Shown: positions 35,855 through 43,873 of the stretch, one piece after another
Layout: each line of letters opens with the position of its first letter
Numbering within the stretch: the first letter of the stretch is position 1
From: Pararhodobacter sp. SW119
GTDB lineage: Bacteria; Pseudomonadota; Alphaproteobacteria; Rhodobacterales; Rhodobacteraceae
Assembly (NCBI RefSeq): GCF_017811755.1
Contig: NZ_JADDJF010000007.1
Location: 1 to 64,000, forward strand
Direction: 5' to 3'
DNA: 64,000 bases
Translations under genes and position numbers: made by a program
The notes under the pieces: generated by a model
What the model was told of the DNA's origin: nothing
The model's input: the letters and a program-made list of their open reading frames with translations, nothing else
Databases searched by the model: none

Positions 35855-36033
35855 CGCCGGCAGACTGCGCCAGACGCGCGCGGGGGGCAAGGGGGTGGAA
35901 CGGCGGGCCTTGCGAGGGCAGGGACGCAGAATGGCAACACCGCCCCGGCAATCCGTCAGGCGGTCCGTTTTTGGCTGGGCAATACAGGGGCTTGCTGGCA
36001 TCAAGGGGAAAATAACAAGACCTAGGCTTCGGA

Positions 36034-37653
36034 ATGGACCCCTGGACGGCACTGGACGCCCGGCAGGCGCATGCGGCAGATCGCCCGATTGCGGCGCTTT
36101 TCGACGATTCCGGGCGGGCCGCGGATTTCAGCATCAGCCTGCGCGCCGACCCGCTGGGCGAGATGTTCTTCGACTATTCCAAGACCAGCATCGACGCCGA
36201 GACGCGCGCCGTGCTCTTGGAGCTGGCGCAGGCCACGGGTGTCGAGGCGCGGCGCGACGCGATGTTCGCCGGCGCGCCGATCAACGCGACCGAGGGCCGC
36301 GCGGTCCTGCACACGGCGCTGCGGAACCTCGACGGCGCGGTGACGGTAGACGGGGTCGACGTGATGCCGCAGGTCCGCGCCACGCTGGAGCGGATGGAGG
36401 GCTTTGCCCGCGACCTGCGCGACGGGCGCATCCGCGGCGCCGGCGGGCGGATCACCGATGTGGTGAATATCGGCATCGGCGGGTCGGACCTGGGCCCGGC
36501 GATGGCGGTGCAGGCATTGGCGCCCTATTGCGACGGGCCGCGCTGCCATTTCGTCTCGAATGTCGATGGCGCGCATGTGCACGACACGCTCGATCCGCTG
36601 AACCCCGAGACGACGCTGGTGATCGTCGCGTCGAAAACCTTCACCACGACCGAGACGATGACCAATGCCCGCACGGCGCGGGACTGGATCGCGCGGGGCG
36701 GCGATCCGGCGCGGCAGTTCGTAGCGTTGTCCTCGGCCACCGACCGGACCACGGCCTTCGGCATCGACCCGGGCCGGGTGTTCTCGTTCGAGGATTGGGT
36801 CGGCGGGCGCTATTCCGTCTGGGGGCCCATCGGGCTGAGCCTGATGATCGCGATCGGCCCGGACCATTTCCGCGCCTTCCTGGCCGGGGCGGCGGCGATG
36901 GACCGGCATTTCCGCACCACGCCCCTGCAAGAGAACATGCCGGCAATGCTGGCGCTGGTCGGGATCTGGCACCACCAAGTCTGCGGCCACCCGACTCGCG
37001 CGGTCCTGCCCTACGACCAGCGGCTGGCGCGGCTGCCAGCCTATCTGCAGCAGCTGGAGATGGAGAGCAACGGCAAGCGGGTGGAAATGGACGGCGCCAC
37101 GGTCGCCCACGCCACCGGCCCCGTCGTCTGGGGCGAGCCGGGCACCAACGGGCAGCATGCGTTCTTCCAGTTGCTCCACCAGGGCACGCAGGTGGTGCCC
37201 TGCGAATTCCTGCTGGCGGCGCGGGGCCACGAGCCGGCGCTGGCGCATCACCACGCACTCTTGATCGCCAATTGCCTGGCGCAGGCCGAGGCGCTGATGC
37301 GCGGCCGGACCGAGGAGGAGGCGCGCGCCCGCGCCAGCGCCGCCGGCCTGCGCGGCAAGGCCGCCGAGCGGATGGCGCGGCATCGCAGTTTTCCGGGCAA
37401 TCGCCCCTCGACCCTGCTGGTCTATCCGAAGCTGACCCCGGCGGTGCTGGGCGCGATCCTGGCGCTCTATGAACACCGGGTCTTCGTCGAGGGCACGATC
37501 CTGGGGATCAATTCCTTCGACCAGTGGGGGGTGGAACTGGGCAAGGAACTGGCCGAGTCGCTGGTCCCGATGGTCGAGGGCCGCACCGAAGCCACCGGGC
37601 GCGACGGATCGACGCTGAATCTGCTGGCGACGCTGAACCGGCTTTCCCGCTGA
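36034..37653 (+). CDS. pgi: Glucose-6-phosphate isomerase
   Basis: Interconverts glucose-6-phosphate and fructose-6-phosphate. It has 539 residues, the size of the E. coli-type enzyme. PGI signatures are present: [38 protein letters not shown] and [14 protein letters not shown] with the catalytic histidine and glutamate, plus [14 protein letters not shown] near the end. The start ATG at 36034 follows an AT-rich stretch (AAGGGGAAAATAACAAG). It is divergent from the glycosylase-esterase pair. Confidence 0.97.
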   Translation: MDPWTALDARQAHAADRPIAALFDDSGRAADFSISLRADPLGEMFFDYSKTSIDAETRAVLLELAQATGVEARRDAMFAGAPINATEGRAVLHTALRNLDGAVTVDGVDVMPQVRATLERMEGFARDLRDGRIRGAGGRITDVVNIGIGGSDLGPAMAVQALAPYCDGPRCHFVSNVDGAHVHDTLDPLNPETTLVIVASKTFTTTETMTNARTARDWIARGGDPARQFVALSSATDRTTAFGIDPGRVFSFEDWVGGRYSVWGPIGLSLMIAIGPDHFRAFLAGAAAMDRHFRTTPLQENMPAMLALVGIWHHQVCGHPTRAVLPYDQRLARLPAYLQQLEMESNGKRVEMDGATVAHATGPVVWGEPGTNGQHAFFQLLHQGTQVVPCEFLLAARGHEPALAHHHALLIANCLAQAEALMRGRTEEEARARASAAGLRGKAAERMARHRSFPGNRPSTLLVYPKLTPAVLGAILALYEHRVFVEGTILGINSFDQWGVELGKELAESLVPMVEGRTEATGRDGSTLNLLATLNRLSR

Positions 37654-37705
37654 CCGGCGGGCCGCTGCGGCGTGATCCCTTCGGCGCGACGCGTTCCCGG
37701 AGGTT

Positions 37706-37794
37706 CTCCCGCCCCTCGTCAGGCTGTGCGCGTTCCGCGCACGAACCTTCCTCGCGTTGGGCCGGGCGCCGCGCGCTTCGCGCGCGGCGAAAAG
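37706..37794. repeat. Intergenic stem-loop repeat, copy B
   Basis: Second copy of the element at 11664-11743. The conserved blocks are identical except for one base, while the two stems are different and longer here (TGTGCGCG-TTC-CGCGCAC and GCCGCGCGC-TTC-GCGCGCGGC). Confidence 0.85.
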
Positions 37795-37824
37795 AGGGCT
37801 TGGCCGCACGGCCATCGCATTGCG

Positions 37825-37890
37825 CTTCATCAGTCCTCAAATATCCCGGGGGAGTCCCCGCTTTGGCGGGGACGGGGGCAGCGCCCCCAC
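37825..37890 (-). repeat. Intergenic repeat, GGACAGATGAAG family (copy 3, reversed)
   Basis: On the minus strand: GGGGGC/GCCCCC hairpin, a GTCCCCG/CGGGGAC hairpin, then CCCGGGATATTTGAGGACTG and ATGAAG. One base differs from the tail in other copies (GGACTGATGAAG). Confidence 0.72.
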
Positions 37891-37987
37891 ACGCTGCCCG
37901 CTTTCTGGGTGACGGGGCGGTTGACGGCGGGATTGTTGGCGGGGTGTCTTCCGTGCCATCCTTGCCCTTCAGAAACGGAGGATTCGC

Positions 37988-38389
37988 ATGCAGATCTCTC
38001 GCAACGGGAGCCGCCCGGCGAAGCGCGGGCCGGCCGAATGGTTCACCGGGACCGTCCGCCTCGACCCGCTGATCGAGGCCGAGGCGCCGGCGCGCCCCGC
38101 CGGGTTGCACGTCACCTTCGAGCCCGGGGCGCGAACGAACTGGCACACGCATCGCCTGGGCCAGACGCTGATCATCACCGCCGGCCTGGGGCGCGTGCAG
38201 CGCGAGGGCGGGCCGGTCGAGACCGTCGCGCCGGGCGATGTGGTATGGTTCGAACCCGGCGAACGGCACTGGCATGGCGCCGCGCCGGAGGTCGCGATGA
38301 GCCATATCGCGCTTCAGGTCGCTCAGGACGGATCGACGACAGACTGGGCCGAGCCGGTCAGCGACGCGCAGTACGACGGCACGGGCTGA
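37988..38389 (+). CDS. Cupin protein similar to manganese-dependent hydroxynitrile lyases
   Basis: A 133-residue cupin. The sequence closely follows the pattern of the small cupin hydroxynitrile lyases, e.g. Granulicella GtHNL, as I remember it: [52 protein letters not shown]. The metal ligands H-x-H...Q in WHTHRLGQT and H in ERHWHG are intact. Physiological roles of these cupins are unknown; cyanohydrin cleavage may be incidental. The ribosome-binding site is CGGAGG. It is a single gene between repeats and a convergent membrane-protein gene. Confidence 0.85.
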   Translation: MQISRNGSRPAKRGPAEWFTGTVRLDPLIEAEAPARPAGLHVTFEPGARTNWHTHRLGQTLIITAGLGRVQREGGPVETVAPGDVVWFEPGERHWHGAAPEVAMSHIALQVAQDGSTTDWAEPVSDAQYDGTG

Positions 38390-38402
38390 CGGGCGGCGGG
38401 CG

Positions 38403-39215
38403 TCAGTCGCCGGGGGTGATCTGGACGTCGCGCACCGAGAGGCTGCGTTTCGCGCCGAGCGCCCAGAGCAGGTCGCCGCGCAGCGTCGGGGCGGAATCGA
38501 TCACCACGTTCAGCAACTGCCGTCCCGGCGCGACATCGACCTGCGACGCGCCGACGCGAATCCCCTGGGCCTGCGCGGGCAGGGTCACGGTCAGCGGTTC
38601 GGCCGAGGTGATGGTGCCCAGCGACACCTCCACATTGCCGGGCAGGATGGCCAGCACCTCGAGGCGCAGGTCGGTCGGCAGGCTGCCGCGGAGCACCGGC
38701 TGGATGGTGACCACGCCCAGCCCGCGGAACATCTGCGGGTTGGCCGGGCTGCGGGTCTGCGCGCGCGCAGCGCCCGGCATCAGGTCGACGCTGCGCGTGG
38801 CCAGCGCGCCGATGGCGTTGGCCGTGCGTGATTCGGTGGCGGGGGGTGCGGCTTGCAACGCGGCGGCCGGCGGGACGCTGGCGGGCGCGCTGGCCTCGGG
38901 TGCCGGGACGTGTTCGGAAACGGCGGCGCGCGCGGCGTGGGACGCAGCGTTCGGCCCGTTCGCGGTGGTGGCCCCGTCGAGCGCGCTGGAAACGATCGCC
39001 GGGGCGGCGATGCCGGCGATGATCGCCGCGCGCGGGCTTTCGGTGCCGAAGCCGATGGCGACGATGGCGCCCAGAACGGCAAAGAGCCCCATGCCGACCA
39101 TCAGCCCCGGCGAGGGCATCGCGGCCAGGGGATTGGCAAGGTAGAAGGCGCCGAGATTGGCGACGGTCGGGCAGGTGCCGCCCAGGGCGCCACAGATGAC
39201 GGTCCGAATGTTCAT
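38403..39215 (-). CDS. Hypothetical membrane-associated protein
   Basis: A 270-residue protein I do not recognise. Residues ~5-75 contain about three hydrophobic segments (NLGAFYLANPLAAM, LMVGMGLFAVLGAIVAIGFG, AAIIAGIAAPAIVSSALDG). An Ala/Pro-rich low-complexity region (~85-145) follows, then a probably soluble C-terminal domain with regular beta-strand character (VVTIQPVLRGSLPTDLRLEV, QLLNVVIDSAPTLRGDLLWA). This suggests an anchored or channel-like protein with an outside domain. The ATG at 39215 has AGGAG upstream. The region before it is AT-rich (39325-39372) and probably holds the promoter. Confidence 0.7.
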   Translation of the reverse strand: MNIRTVICGALGGTCPTVANLGAFYLANPLAAMPSPGLMVGMGLFAVLGAIVAIGFGTESPRAAIIAGIAAPAIVSSALDGATTANGPNAASHAARAAVSEHVPAPEASAPASVPPAAALQAAPPATESRTANAIGALATRSVDLMPGAARAQTRSPANPQMFRGLGVVTIQPVLRGSLPTDLRLEVLAILPGNVEVSLGTITSAEPLTVTLPAQAQGIRVGASQVDVAPGRQLLNVVIDSAPTLRGDLLWALGAKRSLSVRDVQITPGD

Positions 39216-39456
39216 GTCCCGACTCCTGACACGGGATGACGCTTGCGCGGGAACCGGCTGCGCCAATGCGGGTTGGTCCGGCGATCCGCCCAGCCGCGAG
39301 AGGTCCGCGCCGCGTCGTTCAGTCCAAAACGAAAAACGAGCAAATTAACTTAGGTTAACATACCACACTCCGCGCGGCGGCTCAACTTTTCCGTGCAGCG
39401 TCAAGGCCCTTTGCCCGCGGACTGGCGCCCGGGACCGCGTTCGGCGGGTCGCGGGT

Positions 39457-40416
39457 TCAGCAGGCGGCGATCATCTCGGACTGGCGCACGATCACCTCGG
39501 CCTGTTTGATCGAGGCGATGTCGACCAAGCGCCCTTTGTAGACCGTCGCGCCCTCGCCCCGCGCCTTGGCTTCTTCCATCGCGGCGAGGATTTCGCGCGC
39601 CTCGGCCACGGCGGCGTCGGAGGGGGTGAAGACCTCGTTCGCCAGCGCCACCTGCTTGGGGTGGATCGCCCATTTGCCGACCATGCCGAGCGTCGCCGAG
39701 CGGCGGGCCTGGGCGCGGAACCCCTCGTCATCCGAAAAGTCGCCGAAGGGGCCGTCGACGGGCAGGACGCCGTGCGTGCGGCAGGCCGCGACGATCGCCG
39801 CCTGTGCCCAGTGCCAGGGGTCGGACCAGTGGCGCGCGCCGTCGTGCAGCATGTAGTAGTTTTCCTGCGTGCCGCCGATGCCGGTGGTCTGCATCCCCAT
39901 CGAGGCGGCGAAATCGGCCGCGCCCAGCGACATCGCCTGCAGGCGGGGGCTGGCGGCGGCGATCTCCTCGACATGGGTAATGCCGGCGGCGGATTCGATG
40001 ATCACCTCGAAAGCTATGGGGTTTTCGCGGCCCTTCGCGCGCTCGACCGCCGTGACCAGCGCATCCACTGCGTAGAGGTCGGCGGCGCAGCCGACCTTGG
40101 GGATCATGATCTGGCCCAGCCGCTCGTCGGCCTGTTCCAGGAGGTCGACCACGTCACGGTACCAGTAGGGCGTGTCGAGGCCGTTGATCCGCACGCTGAG
40201 CGTCTTGCTGCCCCAGTCGATGTCGCGCGTGGCGGCGATGACATTGGCCCGCGCGTTGTCCTTGTCGCCGGGCGCGACCGAATCCTCGAGATCGAGGTTG
40301 ATCACGTCGGCTTCGGACGCGGCCATCTTGGCAAAGATCGCCGGGCGCGATCCGGGGCCGAAAAGCTGGCAGCGGTTGGGGCGGGCGGTCGGCGCGGGCT
40401 GGATGCGGAAGGACAT
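39457..40416 (-). CDS. mcl1: L-malyl-CoA / beta-methylmalyl-CoA lyase
   Basis: A 319-residue HpcH/HpaI-superfamily lyase cleaving malyl-CoA and methylmalyl-CoA, which gives glyoxylate plus acetyl- or propionyl-CoA in the ethylmalonyl-CoA pathway. Visible are NRCQLFGPGSRPAIFAKMA, NLDLEDSVAPGDKDNARANV with the metal-binding acidic residues, IMIPKVG, FEVIIESAAG and GKWAIHPKQVALANEVF. The N-terminus and length match Rhodobacter Mcl1. With ecm it shows that acetate or C1/C2 assimilation goes by this route. Single gene on the minus strand. Confidence 0.93.
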   Translation of the reverse strand: MSFRIQPAPTARPNRCQLFGPGSRPAIFAKMAASEADVINLDLEDSVAPGDKDNARANVIAATRDIDWGSKTLSVRINGLDTPYWYRDVVDLLEQADERLGQIMIPKVGCAADLYAVDALVTAVERAKGRENPIAFEVIIESAAGITHVEEIAAASPRLQAMSLGAADFAASMGMQTTGIGGTQENYYMLHDGARHWSDPWHWAQAAIVAACRTHGVLPVDGPFGDFSDDEGFRAQARRSATLGMVGKWAIHPKQVALANEVFTPSDAAVAEAREILAAMEEAKARGEGATVYKGRLVDIASIKQAEVIVRQSEMIAAC

Positions 40417-40612
40417 GGGCAGGGCTTTCGGTCAGGAAGTTGCGCGGCGGATTGCGGAAGGGTTAGGAAGTTGCGCGGGTTTTCGCAACCCCGTTTCTGC
40501 ACCTGCGAAAGCCCGGCTTGCCCCGGGGATGCCGGCGCAATACGTCTTGAACTTGAAGGGCGCGCGCCGCAGAACACGGGCGGGATTGCCGCCTGCGCGC
40601 AAGGAGACTGCC

Positions 40613-41614
40613 ATGATCGAGACCCCGTACCTGCTGTTTCTGGGCGATGCGCCGGACCCGCTGGCGGCCAAGGTCGCGCAAGGGATCAAGGACTGGCGCC
40701 CGGAATTCGCGGTCGGCCAGTTGCGGTTGGAGGGTTGCCGCGCCGACATGGGCATCCCCGACATGACGCTGGCCGAGGCGAAGGCGGCCGGCGTGAAGAC
40801 CGTGGTGATCGGGGTCGCCAACCGCGGCGGCGTGATCAGCCAGAAGTGGAAGAAGGTGCTGGTCGAGGCGCTGGAGGAGGGGTTCGACCTGGCCTCGGGG
40901 CTGCACAACCTTCTGCGTGACGAGGAGGACCTGGCCGCGGTCGCCCGCGCCACCGGGCGCAAGCTGCACGATGTGCGGGTGCCGGCAGTGAAGTATCCGA
41001 TCGCCAACGGCGTGCGGCGGACGGGCAAGCGCTGCCTGGCCATCGGCACGGATTGTTCGGTCGGCAAGATGTACACCGCGCTCTGCATGGAGCGCGAGAT
41101 GCGCGAGCGGGGCATGAAGGCGAGCTTTCGCGCCACCGGGCAGACCGGCATCCTGATCACCGGCGGTGGCGTGCCGCTGGATGCGGTGATCGCGGATTTC
41201 ATGGCCGGGTCTATCGAGTGGCTGACGCCGGACAACGAAGACGACCACTGGGACCTGATCGAAGGGCAGGGGAGCCTGTTCCACGTCAGTTATTCCGGCG
41301 TCACGTTGGCGCTGATCCATGGCGGCCAGCCCGACGCGCTGATCCTGTGCCACGAGCCCACGCGCGCGCACATGCGCGGCCTGCCGGACTACAAGCTGCC
41401 GACGCTGGAGGCGGTGCGCGACATGGGGCTGGAACTGGCGCGGGTGTCGAACCCCGGCTGCCAGGTGGTGGGCGTGGCGGTGAATACGCAAGGGTTGGAC
41501 GAGGACGCCGCGCGCGCCTACCTCGCCGAGGTCGAGGCGCGGCTGGACCTTCCGGCGACCGATCCCTATCGGTTCGGCGCGGGCAAGCTGGTCGACGCGT
41601 TGGAAGCGATCTGA
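40613..41614 (+). CDS. dgcN: DUF1611 protein, probable D-glutamate N-acetyltransferase DgcN
   Basis: A 333-residue DUF1611 protein. A P-loop-like segment AIGTDCSVGKMYTALCME lies near residue 145, with FRATGQTGILITGGGVPLDA following. DgcN in marine bacteria acetylates D-glutamate, after which DgcA racemises it to N-acetyl-L-glutamate. The assignment rests on family plus the dgcA-like gene directly downstream. The ATG at 40613 has AAGGAGACTGCC. The gap to dgcA carries an intergenic repeat. Confidence 0.85.
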   Translation: MIETPYLLFLGDAPDPLAAKVAQGIKDWRPEFAVGQLRLEGCRADMGIPDMTLAEAKAAGVKTVVIGVANRGGVISQKWKKVLVEALEEGFDLASGLHNLLRDEEDLAAVARATGRKLHDVRVPAVKYPIANGVRRTGKRCLAIGTDCSVGKMYTALCMEREMRERGMKASFRATGQTGILITGGGVPLDAVIADFMAGSIEWLTPDNEDDHWDLIEGQGSLFHVSYSGVTLALIHGGQPDALILCHEPTRAHMRGLPDYKLPTLEAVRDMGLELARVSNPGCQVVGVAVNTQGLDEDAARAYLAEVEARLDLPATDPYRFGAGKLVDALEAI

Positions 41615-41620
41615 ACCGGG

Positions 41621-41684
41621 CAGGGGGGCGCTGCCCCCCTCGGCCTGCGGCCTCACCCCCCGGGATATTTGGGGACAGATGAAG
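41621..41684 (+). repeat. Intergenic repeat, GGACAGATGAAG family (copy 4)
   Basis: GGGGGGC/GCCCCCC hairpin (41623-41639), a CGGCCTGCGGCC stem, then CCCCCCGGGATATTTGGGGA and CAGATGAAG. The repeat ends in GAAGGA, which serves as ribosome-binding site for dgcA eight bases later, so the element sits inside an operon and supplies translation signal. Confidence 0.78.
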
Positions 41685-41692
41685 GAACTGCG

Positions 41693-42655
41693 ATGATTTC
41701 CGTTCGGGCCGATAGCTTCCGGCTGGCCGAGGTCTTCACCATCGCGCGCGGCTCGCGCACCGAGGCGCGGGTGCTGACGGTCGAGGTGGCGCGCGGGGGC
41801 GTGACCGGGCGCGGCGAATGCGTGCCCTACGCGCGCTATGGCGAGACGGTGGAGAGCGTTGCGGCGCAGATCGAGGCGCTGCCGGCGGATATCGACCGGG
41901 CGGCGCTGCAGGCGGCGCTGCCGGCGGGGGCGGCGCGCAACGCGGTCGATTGCGCGCTGTGGGATCTGGAGGCGAAGGCGGCGGGGCGGCGGGTATGGGA
42001 ACTGGCCGGGCTGGCGGCGCCGGGGCCGATGGTGACGGCCTTCACGCTGTCGCTGGACACACCCGAGAAGATGCGGGCGGCGGCGGCGCGGCAGGCGCAT
42101 CGTCCGCTTCTGAAGATCAAGCTGGGCACGCCCGACGACATGCCCCGCCTGGAAGCGGTGCGCGCGGGCGCGCCGGAGGCCAAGATCATCGTCGATGCCA
42201 ACGAGGGGTGGTCGGCCGAGGTCTATGCCGATCTGGCGCCGCACCTGCTGCGTCTGGGCGTGGCGATGGTCGAACAGCCTTTGCCGGCCGGTGACGACGC
42301 GATGCTGGCCGAGATCGCGCGGCCGCTGCCGGTCTGCGCCGACGAATCCTGCCACGACCGCGCCAGCCTGCCCGGGCTGAAGGGCAAGTATGACATGGTC
42401 AACATCAAGCTGGACAAGACCGGCGGGTTGACCGAGGCGCTGGCCTTGCGCGACGCGGCGCGGGCGGAGGGCTACGGGCTGATGGTCGGCTGCATGGTCG
42501 GGACCTCGCTGGCGATGGCGCCGGCGGTGCTGGTCGCGCAGGGGGCGGAGGTGGTCGATCTGGACGGCCCGCTGCTGCTGGCCGAGGACCGCGACCCGGC
42601 GCTGCACTATGACGCGGCGGGCGTGCATCCGCCCGAACCGGCGCTTTGGGGATGA
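41693..42655 (+). CDS. dgcA: Enolase-superfamily racemase, probable N-acetyl-D-glutamate racemase DgcA
   Basis: A 320-residue member of the MLE/dipeptide-epimerase subgroup of the enolase superfamily. The acid-base lysine is in PLLKIKLGTP, metal ligands are in IIVDANEGW (D), MVEQPLP (E) and CADESCHD (D), and the second base is in NIKLDKTGG. Such proteins are usually annotated L-Ala-D/L-Glu epimerase; next to a DUF1611 gene the DgcA function is better supported. The ATG at 41693 uses the Shine-Dalgarno contributed by the repeat. Confidence 0.87.
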   Translation: MISVRADSFRLAEVFTIARGSRTEARVLTVEVARGGVTGRGECVPYARYGETVESVAAQIEALPADIDRAALQAALPAGAARNAVDCALWDLEAKAAGRRVWELAGLAAPGPMVTAFTLSLDTPEKMRAAAARQAHRPLLKIKLGTPDDMPRLEAVRAGAPEAKIIVDANEGWSAEVYADLAPHLLRLGVAMVEQPLPAGDDAMLAEIARPLPVCADESCHDRASLPGLKGKYDMVNIKLDKTGGLTEALALRDAARAEGYGLMVGCMVGTSLAMAPAVLVAQGAEVVDLDGPLLLAEDRDPALHYDAAGVHPPEPALWG

Positions 42656-42665
42656 AGGAGAGACG

Positions 42666-43526
42666 ATGACCCGCACCGTATACGTGAATGGCGCCTATCT
42701 GCCCGAGGGGGAGGCGAAGGTGTCGGTCTTCGACCGGGCGTTCCTGATGGCCGACGGGGTCTACGAGGTGACCTCGGTCCTGGGCGGCAAGCTGATCGAC
42801 TTTCCCGGCCATCTGGCGCGGCTGGCGCGGTCGTTGGCGGCGCTTGAGATCGCCAACCCGCATGACGACGACGCCTGGCTGGCAATCCACCGCGAGATGG
42901 TGGCGAAAAACGACCTGGAGGACGGGATGATTTACCTGCAGGTCAGCCGCGGCAATCCGGGCGACCGGGATTTTGCCTGGCCGGGGGCGGAGGTGGCGCC
43001 GACGGTGGTGCTGTTCACCCAGTCGAAGCCGGGGCTGGCGGACAGTCCGCAAGCGGGGACCGGCATCAAGGTCATCTCGATCCCCGACATCCGCTGGGGG
43101 CGGCGCGACATCAAGACGGTGCAGCTGCTTTATCCGTCGATGGGCAAGATGATGGCCAAGAAGGCCGGCGCTGACGATGCCTGGATGGTCGAGGACGGGA
43201 AGGTCACCGAGGGGACGTCGAACAACGCGTATATCGTGAAGGGCGGCAAGATCGTCACGCGGCAGCTTTCGACCAACATTCTGCACGGGATCACCCGCGC
43301 CGCCGTGCTGCGGTTCGCCCGCGAGGCGCAGATGGAGGTCGAGGAGCGGGCCTTTACCGTCGAGGAGGCGAAGGCGGCGGACGAAGCGTTCATCACCTCG
43401 GCCTCGGCCTTCGTGATGCCGGTGGTCGAGATCGACGGCGTGGCGCTGGGCGGCGGCAAGCCCGGCCCGGTGGCGACCCGGCTGCGCGAGATCTATCTGG
43501 ACGAGAGCCGCAGATCGGCGATCTGA
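42666..43526 (+). CDS. dat: D-amino-acid transaminase
   Basis: A 286-residue class IV PLP aminotransferase. The PLP lysine lies in RRDIKTVQLLYPSMGK, with the VTEGTSNNAYIV and STNILHGITRAAVLR segments and the beginning VSVFDRAFLMADGVYEV typical of DAAT rather than IlvE. It moves the amino group between D-amino acids and 2-oxoglutarate, giving D-glutamate, which dgcN and dgcA could then take to L-glutamate. It starts 10 bp after dgcA with GAAGGAGAGACG. A branched-chain aminotransferase is the main alternative. Confidence 0.87.
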   Translation: MTRTVYVNGAYLPEGEAKVSVFDRAFLMADGVYEVTSVLGGKLIDFPGHLARLARSLAALEIANPHDDDAWLAIHREMVAKNDLEDGMIYLQVSRGNPGDRDFAWPGAEVAPTVVLFTQSKPGLADSPQAGTGIKVISIPDIRWGRRDIKTVQLLYPSMGKMMAKKAGADDAWMVEDGKVTEGTSNNAYIVKGGKIVTRQLSTNILHGITRAAVLRFAREAQMEVEERAFTVEEAKAADEAFITSASAFVMPVVEIDGVALGGGKPGPVATRLREIYLDESRRSAI

Positions 43527-43873
43527 TCGGGGCGCGGCGGGTCCGAATTCGGGCTGAATCGTTCCGATGCCGGACCTGCGCGCATGCGCGCAATCTGGCA
43601 AATAACTGACAAGATGCGGAAAAATCCGTGATCGCAAGGAAATCTTAACCCGCGCGATGTGCTGTCCGCTGTGGGGGCGTCGCGCCGGCCTCGATAGGTG
43701 CGCGGCCGGGCGGGGCCGGTGCCTTGACAGCGCAGGCGCGATGGCGTACCCCGCGCCCAACTTCCCGGAGGCCTGCCGCTTCCGGTCCCTTCGTCTTTGC
43801 GGGGATCGCCATCCGTCAGCGCGTTGCGCCCGCGGGTGCTGCCTTGCATTGGCTGGATGCAAAGGACGCGTGC
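43527..43873 (+). ncRNA. Candidate structured 5' leader of ffh
   Basis: This 347-bp region has no gene but two strong long-range helices. Stem 1 pairs 43653-43666 with 43726-43740: nine pairs (one GU) plus four more beyond a small internal loop, enclosing a CCGGCC/GGCCGG hairpin. Stem 2 pairs 43741-43754 with 43799-43812, 12 of 14 paired around a 2x2 loop. They abut exactly. No protein-coding signal and no SRP-RNA GGAA tetraloop motif was found. A cis-regulatory leader of ffh is the simplest reading. Confidence 0.5.

Larger units (their letters stand above)
37654..37987. other. 334-bp intergenic region holding two repeat families
   Basis: No gene seen. It contains copy B of the long stem-loop repeat (37706-37794) followed by a reversed copy of the GGACAGATGAAG family (37825-37890). 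The last ~90 bp before the cupin gene contain AAACGGAGGATTCGC, which supplies its ribosome-binding site. Confidence 0.7.

Noticed and set aside
39345-39358. CtrA-like site TTAACTTAGGTTAA upstream of the membrane-protein gene
   Set aside because: The two TTAA halves are 6 bp apart, while the CtrA consensus needs 7; kept only as part of an AT-rich promoter region.
43653-43740. Possible 4.5S SRP RNA next to ffh
   Set aside because: The size is about right, but the universally conserved GGAA-tetraloop region with the CAGG...AGCAG internal loops is absent.
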